This document shows, piece by piece, positions 26,102-36,065 of a stretch of DNA of 48,222 nt. The stretch is from Salinarimonadaceae bacterium (GTDB lineage Bacteria; Pseudomonadota; Alphaproteobacteria; Rhizobiales; Beijerinckiaceae). The stretch lies in NCBI GenBank assembly GCA_007693435.1, contig REDO01000061.1:1-48222 (forward strand), in the 5' to 3' direction. The notes beneath the pieces were generated by a model that searched no databases, had not been told where the DNA came from, and was given only the letters and a program-made list of their open reading frames with translations. Within the stretch, counting starts at the first letter, position 1, and each line of letters begins with the position of its first letter. Made by a program: the position numbers and the translations under genes.

Positions 26102-26797
26102 ATGCCCGGAGCGATCGGCCTCGGAATTATCCTGGTCGCAATCGCGATCCTCGCCTTCTCCTATGGCGAACGCAACATCGTGGGGCTCGAACCGGACCAG
26201 TTCGCGCGCCTTACGGCGCTCGGGGCGATGCTGCTCTTTCTCGCAGGCTCCGTGTTCGGCAGGAGCAGGGTGCAGATCGGCGAGGCCTTGCGCGCGCTGG
26301 TGATCTGGGCCGCGATCTTCATCGCCCTGCTCGGGCTTTATGTCTACCGCTTCGAGATGGACGCTGTCTTCGGGCGAGTCGTCGACGGCGTGATCCCCGG
26401 CAGGACCACCATCTCCTCGCCCGGCGAGGTGAGCGTGACGCGCGGCGCGTCCGGCGGCTTCGTCGTCCAGGGTGAGGCTAACGGCGAGCCGATGCGCTTC
26501 ATCTTCGACACCGGCGCAGACGTCGTCGTGCTGACCGCCGAGAGCGCCGCCCGGATCGGCTTCCAGCCGCAGGACCTGCGCTACATCGTGCAGGTGCGCA
26601 CCGCGAACGGCACGGCGATGGCCGCGCCTGTGACCATCGAGACGCTGACGGTCGGCGATATCGCCGCTTCGCGGGTCCGGGCCCTCGTCGCACGCCCCGA
26701 CGCGCTGACTTCGAACCTCCTGGGGATGAGCTTCCTAGACCGCCTCTCCTCTTACGAAGTGCGCAACGACCGCCTGATCCTGCGCGGAGGCGACTGA
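26102..26797 (+). CDS. Membrane-anchored clan AA aspartyl protease (TIGR02281-like)
   Basis: 231 residues: three membrane helices (about 3-20, 36-53 and 65-82), then a retropepsin-like domain facing the periplasm. It has the active-site motif DTGAD (136-140), the flap region and the closing hydrophobic GMSFLDRL motif. Retropepsin-like proteases act as homodimers, one Asp per chain. The substrate is unknown. The ATG is 2 bp after the DUF1289 stop. Confidence 0.88.
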   Translation: MPGAIGLGIILVAIAILAFSYGERNIVGLEPDQFARLTALGAMLLFLAGSVFGRSRVQIGEALRALVIWAAIFIALLGLYVYRFEMDAVFGRVVDGVIPGRTTISSPGEVSVTRGASGGFVVQGEANGEPMRFIFDTGADVVVLTAESAARIGFQPQDLRYIVQVRTANGTAMAAPVTIETLTVGDIAASRVRALVARPDALTSNLLGMSFLDRLSSYEVRNDRLILRGGD

Positions 26798-26827
26798 GCA
26801 AAAACCGCCGCCAAAGCCTGAAAATGC

Positions 26828-27054
26828 TTGACTTGTCGGGCTTTCGGGCCCATCCCCTGCCCGTCGCTTTTTGACGCGGCGCAAAATCAACCGAGAAGAT
26901 GATGGACGACAGCCCTAGTAGGCGCTTCAGGGGAAGCGCTCACCAGAACATAGCGCGTCTCGCGCAGGCGGGTCTCCGCGTCGTCGGAGCGGCTCTGAAC
27001 GGTTGATCGCCGTCATGCCGCCTCCGCCGGCCCGGGCCGGCGAGGAGGTGGATC
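26828..27054 (+). promoter_or_regulatory. Structured mRNA leader of mgtE with ribosome-site-masking hairpin
   Basis: TTGAC at 26828-26832 and TTGACG at 26871-26876 are possible -35 elements. Downstream lie a perfect hairpin GCGCTTC/GAAGCGC (26922-26928, 26933-26939) and a final stem CCTCCGCCGGC/GCCGGCGAGG (27021-27031, 27036-27045) with one bulge. The last stem pairs half of the AGGAGG ribosome-binding site (27043-27048) of mgtE. This could be a Mg2+-responsive control element, but I do not recognise the consensus of any known Mg2+ riboswitch. Confidence 0.45.
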
Positions 27055-28467
27055 ATGACGGAAACTAAAACCCTTCTCGATCTTGAGATCGATCACAGCG
27101 CCCTCGCCGAACCCGAGACGCTGGAGATCGTCGCGGACGCGGCCCGGGTCGTCCTGAAAGAAGGCGACGCCACGTCGCTGCGTTCGTTCTTCGATACGCA
27201 GGAGCCGGCGGACGTCGCCGAAATCCTCGAAGCGCTCGACGAGGACGAGGCGCTGGCGGCGATGCGCATGCTCGACCTGCGCGAACAGGCGAAGATTTTC
27301 GGTTATCTCGACGCCCGCTATCAGATTGAGCTGTCCGACCTCATGGGCCGGCGCGATTTCGCTCGGCTGATGGCCGCCATGTCACACGACGAGCGCGTCG
27401 ATCTCTACAAGCGCCTCGACCCGGCCGCGCAGGAGGCGATCCTGCCCGGTCTCGCCAAGGCCGAGCGCGACGATCTGCGCAAGCTCGCCTCCTACGCCGA
27501 GGGCACCGCCGGCGCGATCATGACCTCTGACTACGCCACCCTGACGCCGGACATGACGGCGAAGGAGGCGATCGAGGCCCTGCGCGCCCAGGCGCTCGAC
27601 GCGGAGACCGTCTATCAGGCCTATATCGTCGACGACGAACGCCGGCTCGTCGGCGTGGTCAGCCTGCGCGACCTGATCGTCGCGCGCGCCAACGTGCGCG
27701 TGCGCACTCTCATGGACACCAACCCCGTCTCCGTCGGCGCGGACGAGCCGCGCGAGGAGGCGGCGCAGATCATCTCGCGCTACGATCTCATCGCGCTGCC
27801 GGTGATCAACGGCGGCGAGAAGCTCGTCGGCATCGTCACTCAGGACGACGCCATGGACGTGCAGGAGGAGGAGGCGACCACCGACTTCCTCAAGTCGGGC
27901 ATGGTTTCCGCCCTGAAGACCGGCATGCGCGAGGCCGGCATCTACACCCTCTATCGCGCCCGCATCGTCTGGCTCGTGCTGCTCGTCTTCGGAAATATCT
28001 TCTCCGGCGCCGGCATCGCCTATTTCGAAGACACGATCGCGGCGCATCTCGCCCTGCTCTTCTTCCTTCCGCTGCTGATCGCCTCGGGCGGCAACGCCGG
28101 CGCGCAGTCGGCGACCCTTATGGTGCGCGCGCTGGCGACCGGCGACGTGCGCATGGGCGACTGGGCCTCGGTGCTCGGCCGCGAATTCGCCACCGCGCTC
28201 CTCCTCGGCGTCACAATGGCGGTCGCCGTCTCCGCGATCGGCGTCCTGCGCGGCGGCCCGGCCATCGCCGTCGTGGTCGCCCTGTCGATGATCGCGATCG
28301 TCATCGTCGGCTCGATGATCGGCATGTCGCTGCCCTTCCTGCTCTCGAAGCTGAAGATGGACCCCGCGACGGCGAGCGCGCCGCTCGTCACATCGATCGC
28401 AGACGTGGCGGGCGTCCTGATCTATTTCGCGATCGCTACGCAGATTCTCGTCATGATGGACGCCTGA
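27055..28467 (+). CDS. mgtE: Magnesium transporter MgtE
   Basis: A Mg2+ channel of 470 residues with the full MgtE layout: acidic N-domain (about 20-140), tandem CBS domains (about 140-265, EGTAGAIMTSDYATL and RTLMDTNPVSV), the connecting helix and five membrane helices (about 295-465) with the pore motif SGGNAGAQSATLMVRALATGD. The N and CBS domains close the channel when cytosolic Mg2+ is high. The ATG at 27055 follows AGGAGG by 6 bp. Its long leader may add a second level of control. Confidence 0.94.
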   Translation: MTETKTLLDLEIDHSALAEPETLEIVADAARVVLKEGDATSLRSFFDTQEPADVAEILEALDEDEALAAMRMLDLREQAKIFGYLDARYQIELSDLMGRRDFARLMAAMSHDERVDLYKRLDPAAQEAILPGLAKAERDDLRKLASYAEGTAGAIMTSDYATLTPDMTAKEAIEALRAQALDAETVYQAYIVDDERRLVGVVSLRDLIVARANVRVRTLMDTNPVSVGADEPREEAAQIISRYDLIALPVINGGEKLVGIVTQDDAMDVQEEEATTDFLKSGMVSALKTGMREAGIYTLYRARIVWLVLLVFGNIFSGAGIAYFEDTIAAHLALLFFLPLLIASGGNAGAQSATLMVRALATGDVRMGDWASVLGREFATALLLGVTMAVAVSAIGVLRGGPAIAVVVALSMIAIVIVGSMIGMSLPFLLSKLKMDPATASAPLVTSIADVAGVLIYFAIATQILVMMDA

Positions 28468-28480
28468 AGCCGGAGAGTCG

Positions 28481-28501
28481 GGAACGCGGAACGCGGAACG
28501 C
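28481..28501. repeat. Three tandem copies of GGAACGC
   Basis: A 7-bp unit repeated three times without error just upstream of the methyltransferase start codon (28506). The number of units would change the spacing between any ribosome-binding site and the ATG. Confidence 0.8.
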
Positions 28502-28505
28502 GAGC

Positions 28506-29189
28506 ATGGAGCCGAGAAGCGACCCGCGGAGCTTCGTCCTCGCGCATACGCGGTTGCGGCCGACGCCGCACGCCCCCGAAATCCACCTGCGCGTCGCCGA
28601 CGAGGCGACCGATCTCTGGGTGAAGACCGAGGAGGAGCTCGGCGCGATCGGCCTGCCGCCGCCCTTCTGGGCCTTCGCCTGGGCCGGCGGACAGGCGCTC
28701 GCCCGCTACGTTCTCGACAATCCCCAAACGGTCGCCGGCAAGAGCGTGCTCGACTTCGCCTCGGGTTCGGGGCTCGTCGGGATCGCGGCGGCGAAGGCTG
28801 GCGCGGCGTGCGTCGAAGCCGTCGAGATCGACGACTTCGCCATCGCCGCGATCAGGCTGAACGCCGCCGAAAACGGCGTCTCCCTCGAAGCGCGGCGCGA
28901 GGATCTGGTCGGCCGGGACGAAGGTTGGGACGTCGTTCTCGCCGGCGATATCTGCTACGAACGCGACACCGCCGCGCGCGTGATGGACTGGCTGCGCACA
29001 CTCGACGCACGCGGAGCCCTCGTCCTTATCGGCGATCCCGGCCGCGCCTATCTGCCCAAGGACCTCTTTGCGTTGGCCAGCTACGAGGTGCCCGTCGCGC
29101 GCTCGCTGGAAGACGCCGAGATCAAACGCGCGAGCGTATGGCGCTTCGCGTGCCCGCGCGCGACGCCCGACCTGATCCGTCCCTCGTGA
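28506..29189 (+). CDS. Class I SAM methyltransferase (PrmA/ETFB-lysine methyltransferase-like)
   Basis: A 227-residue methyltransferase with SAM motif I DFASGSGLVGIAAAKAGA (83-100), the acidic ribose contact EIDDFA and a post-motif GDICYE. The upstream WAFAWAGGQALARY segment is typical of the protein-lysine methyltransferase group that includes PrmA and the electron-transfer-flavoprotein beta methyltransferases. The substrate is therefore probably a protein, by inference. It lies 38 bp after mgtE, with a tandem heptamer in the gap and no strong ribosome-binding site. Confidence 0.82.
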   Translation: MEPRSDPRSFVLAHTRLRPTPHAPEIHLRVADEATDLWVKTEEELGAIGLPPPFWAFAWAGGQALARYVLDNPQTVAGKSVLDFASGSGLVGIAAAKAGAACVEAVEIDDFAIAAIRLNAAENGVSLEARREDLVGRDEGWDVVLAGDICYERDTAARVMDWLRTLDARGALVLIGDPGRAYLPKDLFALASYEVPVARSLEDAEIKRASVWRFACPRATPDLIRPS

Positions 29190-29218
29190 CTCTCGTCGCG
29201 GCGCGATTCGAACGCGGC

Positions 29219-29246
29219 TTTCGACTTCGGCGCAAAGCGCCTATAT
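29219..29246 (+). promoter_or_regulatory. Putative promoter of rnr
   Basis: TTTCGAC (29219-29225) and CTATAT (29241-29246), the latter matching the alphaproteobacterial -10 preference, lie about 80 bp before the rnr start. The spacer is 15-16 bp, slightly short. Confidence 0.4.
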
Positions 29247-29327
29247 GAGGGCAGGCGCGGTTTTTTTCGCGTCGCACCATTTCCGCCGCCCGCCTCGCGC
29301 CGGCGGCGCCAACGTTCAGGAAATCGC

Positions 29328-31658
<2,331 letters not shown>

Positions 31659-31667
31659 GGTCAGGTC

Positions 31668-32123
31668 ATGATGGACAACACGGCGATGAACGACGCGGGG
31701 CCCCCGGCGCATGCGCGCGACTGGAAGCAGGGGATCGCACGCGGCCTTGCGCGGCGCTGCCCCGCCTGCGGCGAAGGCCGCCTGTTTGCGCGCTATCTCA
31801 AGGTCGCGCCTGTCTGCGCCTCCTGCGGGCAGGCGCTGCACCACCACCGCGCCGACGTCCTTCCGCCCTATCTCACGATCGTCGTCGTCGCGAAATTCGT
31901 CGGATTGGGGATATACGTCTCCGAAATGTATTACGAACCGTCGCTCGCCTTCCATCTGGCGACGTGGCCGGCGCTGACGCTCGTCTTGTGCCTCACACTG
32001 CTCCCGCCGCTGAAAGGAGCCGTCGTCGGCCTGCAATATGCGCTCGGCATGCATGGTTTCGGAGCGGGCGGCGACAACGACGCGGAGAAGCCGCGCGAGA
32101 CATCGGAAGGACCGAGGACGTGA
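31668..32123 (+). CDS. DUF983 membrane protein
   Basis: 151 residues. An N-terminal zinc-ribbon-like half contains RCPACGEGRLFARYLKV and CASCG (two CxxC pairs) followed by a His-rich turn (LHHHRADVLPPYL); two membrane helices lie at about 62-85 and 92-120. DUF983 proteins are common in alphaproteobacteria and often lie near rnr or cytochrome oxidase genes; their role is not established. The stop overlaps the next gene's GTG start (GTGA), indicating coupled translation. Confidence 0.88.
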   Translation: MMDNTAMNDAGPPAHARDWKQGIARGLARRCPACGEGRLFARYLKVAPVCASCGQALHHHRADVLPPYLTIVVVAKFVGLGIYVSEMYYEPSLAFHLATWPALTLVLCLTLLPPLKGAVVGLQYALGMHGFGAGGDNDAEKPRETSEGPRT

Positions 32124-32878
32124 CCGAGATTGTGCCCGACACAGCGACGATGCTCAAAGAGCGGCCGGCCGAGGCCGCAGCCGAACGGACTTGGCCGACC
32201 GGGCGCCCCCGCGACGCGGCGACCCTGATCGTCATCGACCGCACGGGCAAGAGCCCGCAGGTCCTGATGGGCAAGCGCCACCACAGTCTGAAGTTCATGC
32301 CGGGCAAGTTCGTCTTCCCCGGCGGGCGCATCGACGCGTCCGACAGGCGCATGGTCGCCGCCGGCATGCTCTGCGACCGCACGGACGCGGCGCTCGCGGC
32401 GCGCGTGGTGCGCCCCTCGTCCAGCCGCAACCGCACGCTCGCGCTCGCCGCGATCCGCGAGACCTACGAGGAGACCGGGCTCATGCTGGGCTCGCGGGAT
32501 TACGGCGCGCCGCAGATCACGATCGACGGTCCCTGGGGCGAATTCGTCGCGGCGGGCGTCTTCCCCGAACTCGACGCGCTGCAATTCGTCGCGCGCGCCA
32601 TCACCCCGCCCCGCCGATCCAAGCGCTTCGACACGCGCTTCTTCGCGGTGGATCACGAGACGATCGCGCATGAGACGCCGGGCCTCGTCGGCCCCGATTC
32701 GGAACTCGTCGAGCTCGTCTGGGTCGATCTCGCGCAGGCGCGCGACCTCGATCTGCCATCCATCACCCAACTGGTTCTCAACGAACTGGAAGCGCGGCTC
32801 GCGGCCGGGTTCTACCCGCAATTGCCGGTGCCGTTCTTCTACGAGCGCCGCGGCGCTCGTATGCGCGAGACTGTGTGA
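32120..32878 (+). CDS. NUDIX hydrolase with interrupted Nudix box (NUDT19-like)
   Basis: 252 residues with a Nudix domain. The box is split: FPGGRIDASD is separated from AAIRETYEETGL by an insertion of about 36 residues, instead of the usual five-plus-seven spacing. Animal NUDT19-type CoA-diphosphohydrolases show a comparable interruption, so a CoA or acyl-CoA substrate is possible but inferred. The catalytic REXXEE core is intact. The GTG start overlaps the DUF983 stop, and the MFS gene begins 7 bp after this stop. Confidence 0.87.
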   Translation: MTEIVPDTATMLKERPAEAAAERTWPTGRPRDAATLIVIDRTGKSPQVLMGKRHHSLKFMPGKFVFPGGRIDASDRRMVAAGMLCDRTDAALAARVVRPSSSRNRTLALAAIRETYEETGLMLGSRDYGAPQITIDGPWGEFVAAGVFPELDALQFVARAITPPRRSKRFDTRFFAVDHETIAHETPGLVGPDSELVELVWVDLAQARDLDLPSITQLVLNELEARLAAGFYPQLPVPFFYERRGARMRETV

Positions 32879-32885
32879 GGGCGCC

Positions 32886-34079
32886 ATGGCGGCGCCGCCC
32901 GAAGCGCCAGGCACGAAGACGACCCGCGCCGATGCGGTCCGCGAGATGGAGCGCGCCCGCTTCGCCTCGATCGCGGCGGCGATCGGCTGCATCAGCGCGG
33001 TCGGCGTCGGGCTGAGCCTGTCGGTTCCGCTTCTATCGCTCGAGATGGAGCGAATGGGGGCGTCTGGCACGCTCATCGGGATCAACACGGCGCTCGCTGG
33101 CTTTGCGGCTATCGTCACGGTGCCGTTCGTTCCGAAGCTGGCGGTGCGTGTGGGCGTGCTGCCGCTGCTCTGGACGGCGGTCGCCGTCGCGGCCTTGTCG
33201 CTGATCGCCTTCAAGGCGACCTACGACATCGTCTGGTGGTTTCCCTTGCGGTTCGTCTATTCGGCGGCGCTGGGCGCGCTGTTCGCGCTCTCCGAGTACT
33301 GGATCAACTCCGCAGCGCCCCCCAAGAGGCGCGGCTTCGTGATGGGGATCTACGCCACGATTCTCGCGCTCGGCTTCGCCGCCGGGCCGGCCGTTCTCGC
33401 GGTCGTGGGCACGAGCGGCTGGCCGCCCTACATCGCCGGCGCGTGCCTGTGCGCTGCGGCTGCTCTGCCGCTCCTTCTGGCGCGCGGCGTCTCGCCCCGT
33501 ATCGACGGGGGCTCGGGGCGCACGGTCCGCTCCTTCATTCTCGCGGCGCCGGCCGCGACCGTGGCGGCGCTGATCTTCGGCGCGGTGGAGAGCGGCGCCT
33601 TCGCGATCCTGCCGCTCTACGGGCTCGCGATCGGCTACGTGGCTTCGGGCGCGGTGTTTCTCGTGAGCGTGATGGCGCTCGGCAACGTCGTCCTGCAGAT
33701 CCCGCTCGGCATGATCTCGGACCGCATGGACCGGCGCGTCCTCCTCGCCATCATCGCCACGATCGGCCTCGCCGGCGCGCTCGCCATGCCGCTCGTCACC
33801 GACAGCCTATACGGTTTCGGGGCGCTGCTGCTTCTTTGGGGCGGCGTAGCGGGCGGGCTCTACACGGTCGGCCTTGCGCATCTGGGGGCGCGCTTCTCGG
33901 GCGGCGACCTCGCGGCGGCGAATGCGGCGTTCGTCATTCTCTACAACGCCGGAATGATGATCGGGCCGCCGCTGGCCGGCGGCGGGCTGGACCTGCTGCC
34001 GCCGCACGGCTTCGCCTTCGCGATGGCGCTGCTTTTCGCGGGCTATCTGGCGGTGGTCGCGACGCGGCTGCGGCGGTGA
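32886..34079 (+). CDS. MFS transporter, YcaD-like
   Basis: A 12-helix major facilitator of 397 residues with the central-loop motif GMISDRMDRR and a conserved EYWINSAAPPKRRGF stretch after helix 4, which recalls the YcaD branch of MFS carriers. The substrate is unknown. The ATG at 32886 follows GAGGG. It is the last gene of the rnr-DUF983-NUDIX-MFS run; a terminator-like hairpin follows at 34150. Confidence 0.85.
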   Translation: MAAPPEAPGTKTTRADAVREMERARFASIAAAIGCISAVGVGLSLSVPLLSLEMERMGASGTLIGINTALAGFAAIVTVPFVPKLAVRVGVLPLLWTAVAVAALSLIAFKATYDIVWWFPLRFVYSAALGALFALSEYWINSAAPPKRRGFVMGIYATILALGFAAGPAVLAVVGTSGWPPYIAGACLCAAAALPLLLARGVSPRIDGGSGRTVRSFILAAPAATVAALIFGAVESGAFAILPLYGLAIGYVASGAVFLVSVMALGNVVLQIPLGMISDRMDRRVLLAIIATIGLAGALAMPLVTDSLYGFGALLLLWGGVAGGLYTVGLAHLGARFSGGDLAAANAAFVILYNAGMMIGPPLAGGGLDLLPPHGFAFAMALLFAGYLAVVATRLRR

Positions 34080-34107
34080 ACGGTCGGGCGAGCGGCTTCT
34101 GTTTTCC

Positions 34108-34136
34108 TTGACGCGCAGGCCCGGATCGGGCATGAA
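34108..34136 (+). promoter_or_regulatory. Putative promoter upstream of rpmG
   Basis: CTTGACG (TTGACG at 34108-34113) with CATGAA at 34131-34136, spacer 17 bp. The -35 is good and the -10 is poor. If real, the hairpin at 34150-34168 would lie in the rpmG leader. Confidence 0.3.
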
Positions 34137-34149
34137 CGCGTCGAATTCC

Positions 34150-34176
34150 GGCCGGGCGACGCCCGGCCCTTTGCGT
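34150..34176 (+). terminator. Terminator-like hairpin between the MFS gene and rpmG
   Basis: GGCCGGGC / GCCCGGCC stem (34150-34157, 34161-34168) with a 3-base loop, followed by CTTTGCGTTT. It probably ends the upstream transcript; attenuation of rpmG is an alternative. Confidence 0.6.
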
Positions 34177-34216
34177 TTCGCGGCGACGGCCGCACGCTTC
34201 ATCGAGAGGATGGATC

Positions 34217-34384
34217 ATGGCCAAGGCTGCAACGATCAAGATCAAGCTTCTGTCGACCGCCGACACGGGCTTTTTCTACGTCACCAAGAAGAACACCCGC
34301 ACGATGACCGACAAGCTGGCGCTCAAGAAGTACGACCCGATCGCCAAGAAGCACGTCGAGTTCAAGGAAACCAAGATCAAGTGA
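34217..34384 (+). CDS. rpmG: 50S ribosomal protein L33
   Basis: A 55-residue L33 of the cysteine-free type: [26 protein letters not shown] ... [19 protein letters not shown], the usual alphaproteobacterial length. The lack of zinc-binding CxxC pairs means it does not depend on zinc. A GAGAGG ribosome-binding site precedes the ATG. It is monocistronic, between two hairpin terminators. Confidence 0.97.
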   Translation: MAKAATIKIKLLSTADTGFFYVTKKNTRTMTDKLALKKYDPIAKKHVEFKETKIK

Positions 34385-34412
34385 TCTGAGGTTTTTTCTC
34401 GGCTGAACGACC

Positions 34413-34445
34413 AAGGGGCGCTCTCGGGCGTCCCTTTTCGTTTTG
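34413..34445 (+). terminator. Rho-independent terminator of rpmG
   Basis: AAGGGGCG / CGTCCCTT stem (34413-34420, 34429-34436, one G-T pair), with TTCGTTTT downstream. It lies 29 bp after the rpmG stop and just outside the convergent minus-strand gene. Confidence 0.82.
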
Positions 34446-34448
34446 GGA

Positions 34449-34733
34449 TCAGCGGTCGGTATCGCGCTCGTGGCGCTCGACGATCCGGTATTCCGCGTCG
34501 ATGATGTCGGGATCGGAAGGCGCCTGCACGGGCGCGCGGCGGCCGCGGCCGAACCAGGCGGCGACGAGCGCCGCGATCGCGACGGCGGGGATCGCCACAA
34601 GCGCCACGCCGGCGGCGAGAATGAGCATGAGGAAGCCGACCAGCATCGCCGCGACGACGCCGAGCGCGATCGCCCAGCGCGGAACGGTCACGACGCGCCG
34701 CTGTCCGTTTTCGTACTTCACGTAGCGAAACAT
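34449..34733 (-). CDS. Small two-helix membrane protein of unknown function (94 aa)
   Basis: Unrecognised 94-residue inner-membrane protein. It starts MFRYVKYENGQRRVVTVPRWA, then has a hydrophobic block long enough for two tight helices (about 22-66, rich in Val/Ala/Ile/Leu). A basic FGRGRRAP turn and an acidic cytosolic tail (DPDIIDAEYRIVERHERD) follow. The GAGGAC before the ATG is an acceptable ribosome-binding site. It is divergent from arfB across 63 bp. Confidence 0.72.
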   Translation of the reverse strand: MFRYVKYENGQRRVVTVPRWAIALGVVAAMLVGFLMLILAAGVALVAIPAVAIAALVAAWFGRGRRAPVQAPSDPDIIDAEYRIVERHERDTDR

Positions 34734-34796
34734 GTCCTCTTTCCCCTCGGCGCCACCGTGCGTGAGCGCATCCTCGCCATATGGTATGGCGAAAGC

Positions 34797-35216
34797 ATGA
34801 TTCAAATCACGCCCTTCATAGCGCTCCATGAGGACGAGATCGAGGAGACGTTCATCCGCTCCGCCGGTCCGGGCGGGCAGAACGTCAACAAGGTCGCGAC
34901 GGCGGTGCAGCTGCGCTTCGACATGCGCGCCTCTCCTTCGATGAGCGACGAGGTGAAGGAGCGGCTCGCCGTCATCGCCGGCCAGCGCCTGACCAAAGAC
35001 GGCGTGATCGTGATCACGGCGCAGAGCCACCGGAGCCAGGAGCGCAACCGCGAGGACGCGCTGGCGCGGCTCGTCGAGATGATTCGCCGCGCTGCGGTTC
35101 GTCCGCGTCCGCGCCGCCCCACCAGGCCGACGCTCGGCTCGAAGAAGCGCCGCCTCGCCTCGAAGTCAAAGCACGGGGCTACGAAGGCGATGCGCGGCAA
35201 GCCGGATCTCGACTGA
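34797..35216 (+). CDS. arfB: Alternative ribosome-rescue factor ArfB (YaeJ)
   Basis: ArfB hydrolyses peptidyl-tRNA on stalled ribosomes, a back-up to tmRNA. The 139-residue product has the catalytic GGQ (residues 26-28, in RSAGPGGQNVNKVATAVQLRFD) and the expected basic C-terminal tail (KKRRLASKSKHG) that inserts into the empty mRNA channel. The length and lack of codon-recognition domains distinguish it from RF1/RF2. The ATG at 34797 gives MIQITPFI. Confidence 0.94.
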   Translation: MIQITPFIALHEDEIEETFIRSAGPGGQNVNKVATAVQLRFDMRASPSMSDEVKERLAVIAGQRLTKDGVIVITAQSHRSQERNREDALARLVEMIRRAAVRPRPRRPTRPTLGSKKRRLASKSKHGATKAMRGKPDLD

Positions 35217-35248
35217 GAAGCCCGGCCTCGACCGCGCCGCCTTCACGC

Positions 35249-35599
35249 TCACTTGGCCGCGATCACGGCGATCTCGACCTTGTATTGCGGCGAGGCGAGC
35301 TTCGCCTCGACGGTCGCGCGGGCCGGGGCGCAGCCGGGGGCGACCCAGGCGTCCCATACGCCGTTCATTTCCTGGAAGGTCGCCACATCGGTGAGCCAGA
35401 TGCTGGCGGAGAGGAGCTTCGTCTTGTCGGTCCCGGCCTTGGCGAGAAGATTGTCGATTTTCGCCAGAATCTCCTTCGTCTGCGCGGCGACCGAGCCGCC
35501 GGCGTTCTCGTTGGCGACCTGCCCGGCCGTGTAGACCGTGTCTCCGTGGACAACGGCCATGCTCATGCGCGGGCCGGGATCGATACGCTGGATGCTCAT
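35249..35599 (-). CDS. RidA-family (YjgF/YER057c/UK114) protein
   Basis: 116 residues of the RidA family, whose archetype hydrolyses reactive 2-aminoacrylate and other enamine/imine intermediates as a trimer. Visible features are YTAGQVA, the helix TKEILAKIDNLLAKAG and the conserved arginine of GCAPARATVEAKLA. The substrate-contact pattern differs somewhat from true RidA, so it may belong to another Rid subgroup. AGGAG precedes the ATG, and a perfect 20-bp palindrome lies just upstream. Confidence 0.88.
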   Translation of the reverse strand: MSIQRIDPGPRMSMAVVHGDTVYTAGQVANENAGGSVAAQTKEILAKIDNLLAKAGTDKTKLLSASIWLTDVATFQEMNGVWDAWVAPGCAPARATVEAKLASPQYKVEIAVIAAK

Positions 35600-35628
35600 G
35601 CGAATTCTCCTGCTGGAATTTTTCGAAT

Positions 35629-35648
35629 ACGCCGCAACGTTGCGGCGT
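35629..35648. promoter_or_regulatory. Perfect 20-bp palindrome upstream of the RidA-family gene
   Basis: ACGCCGCAACGTTGCGGCGT reads identically on both strands. It lies 30 bp upstream of the RidA-type start and about 57 bp after the HPr stop. It could be a dimeric-regulator operator or an RNA hairpin ending the HPr operon; no T-run follows on the minus strand, which weakens the terminator reading. Confidence 0.5.
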
Positions 35649-35704
35649 CGGGGGCGTTCATGCCGGGAGGCGAACGCCGCGTAAAGAGGCGAAGTCGCCC
35701 CGTT

Positions 35705-36061
35705 TCACTCTTCCTCGCCGAAACGACCGGCGATCAGCGCAGTCAGCGCGTCGAGCGCCTCGCGGGCCTGTGCGCCGCGCGCCATGACGTCGATCGTGGT
35801 GCCCTTGGCGGCGGCGAGAGTCAGGAGCCCCATGATCGAGCGGCCGCCGACCGTATCGCCGCAGCGCGTGACCGAGACCTCTGCATCGAAACGTTCGACG
35901 GTCTGGACGAATTTCGCGGAGGCGCGCGCGTGGAGGCCCTTGCGGTTCACGATCCGCAGACGTCTGGCGTTCTCACCAAGGGCCTCGAAATCCGGCCCGT
36001 CCGCGACCTCGTCGCATGGGCGATCAGCGTCGGGAGCGTCTCTCGCCGCAGTCTCGTTCAT
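35705..36061 (-). CDS. HPr-type phosphocarrier protein with N-terminal extension
   Basis: HPr of the nitrogen/regulatory PTS. Of 118 residues, the conserved domain starts near 33 (RRLRIVNRKGLHARASAKF, with phospho-histidine H44). It carries the HprK regulatory serine S75 in GGRSIMGLLTLAA. The first 30 or so residues (MNETAARDAPDADRPC...) are an acidic, probably disordered extension not present in typical 85-90-residue HPr. The ATG at 36059-36061 lies 4 bp after the EIIA stop. No EI (ptsP) or fructose EIIBC is present, so the chain is regulatory rather than for sugar uptake. Confidence 0.92.
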   Translation of the reverse strand: MNETAARDAPDADRPCDEVADGPDFEALGENARRLRIVNRKGLHARASAKFVQTVERFDAEVSVTRCGDTVGGRSIMGLLTLAAAKGTTIDVMARGAQAREALDALTALIAGRFGEEE

Positions 36062-36065
36062 CCGC

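Noticed and set aside
26798-27054. M-box (ykoK) Mg2+ riboswitch before mgtE
   Set aside because: The conserved M-box sequence blocks are not recognisable; the structured leader is reported only as an unassigned candidate.
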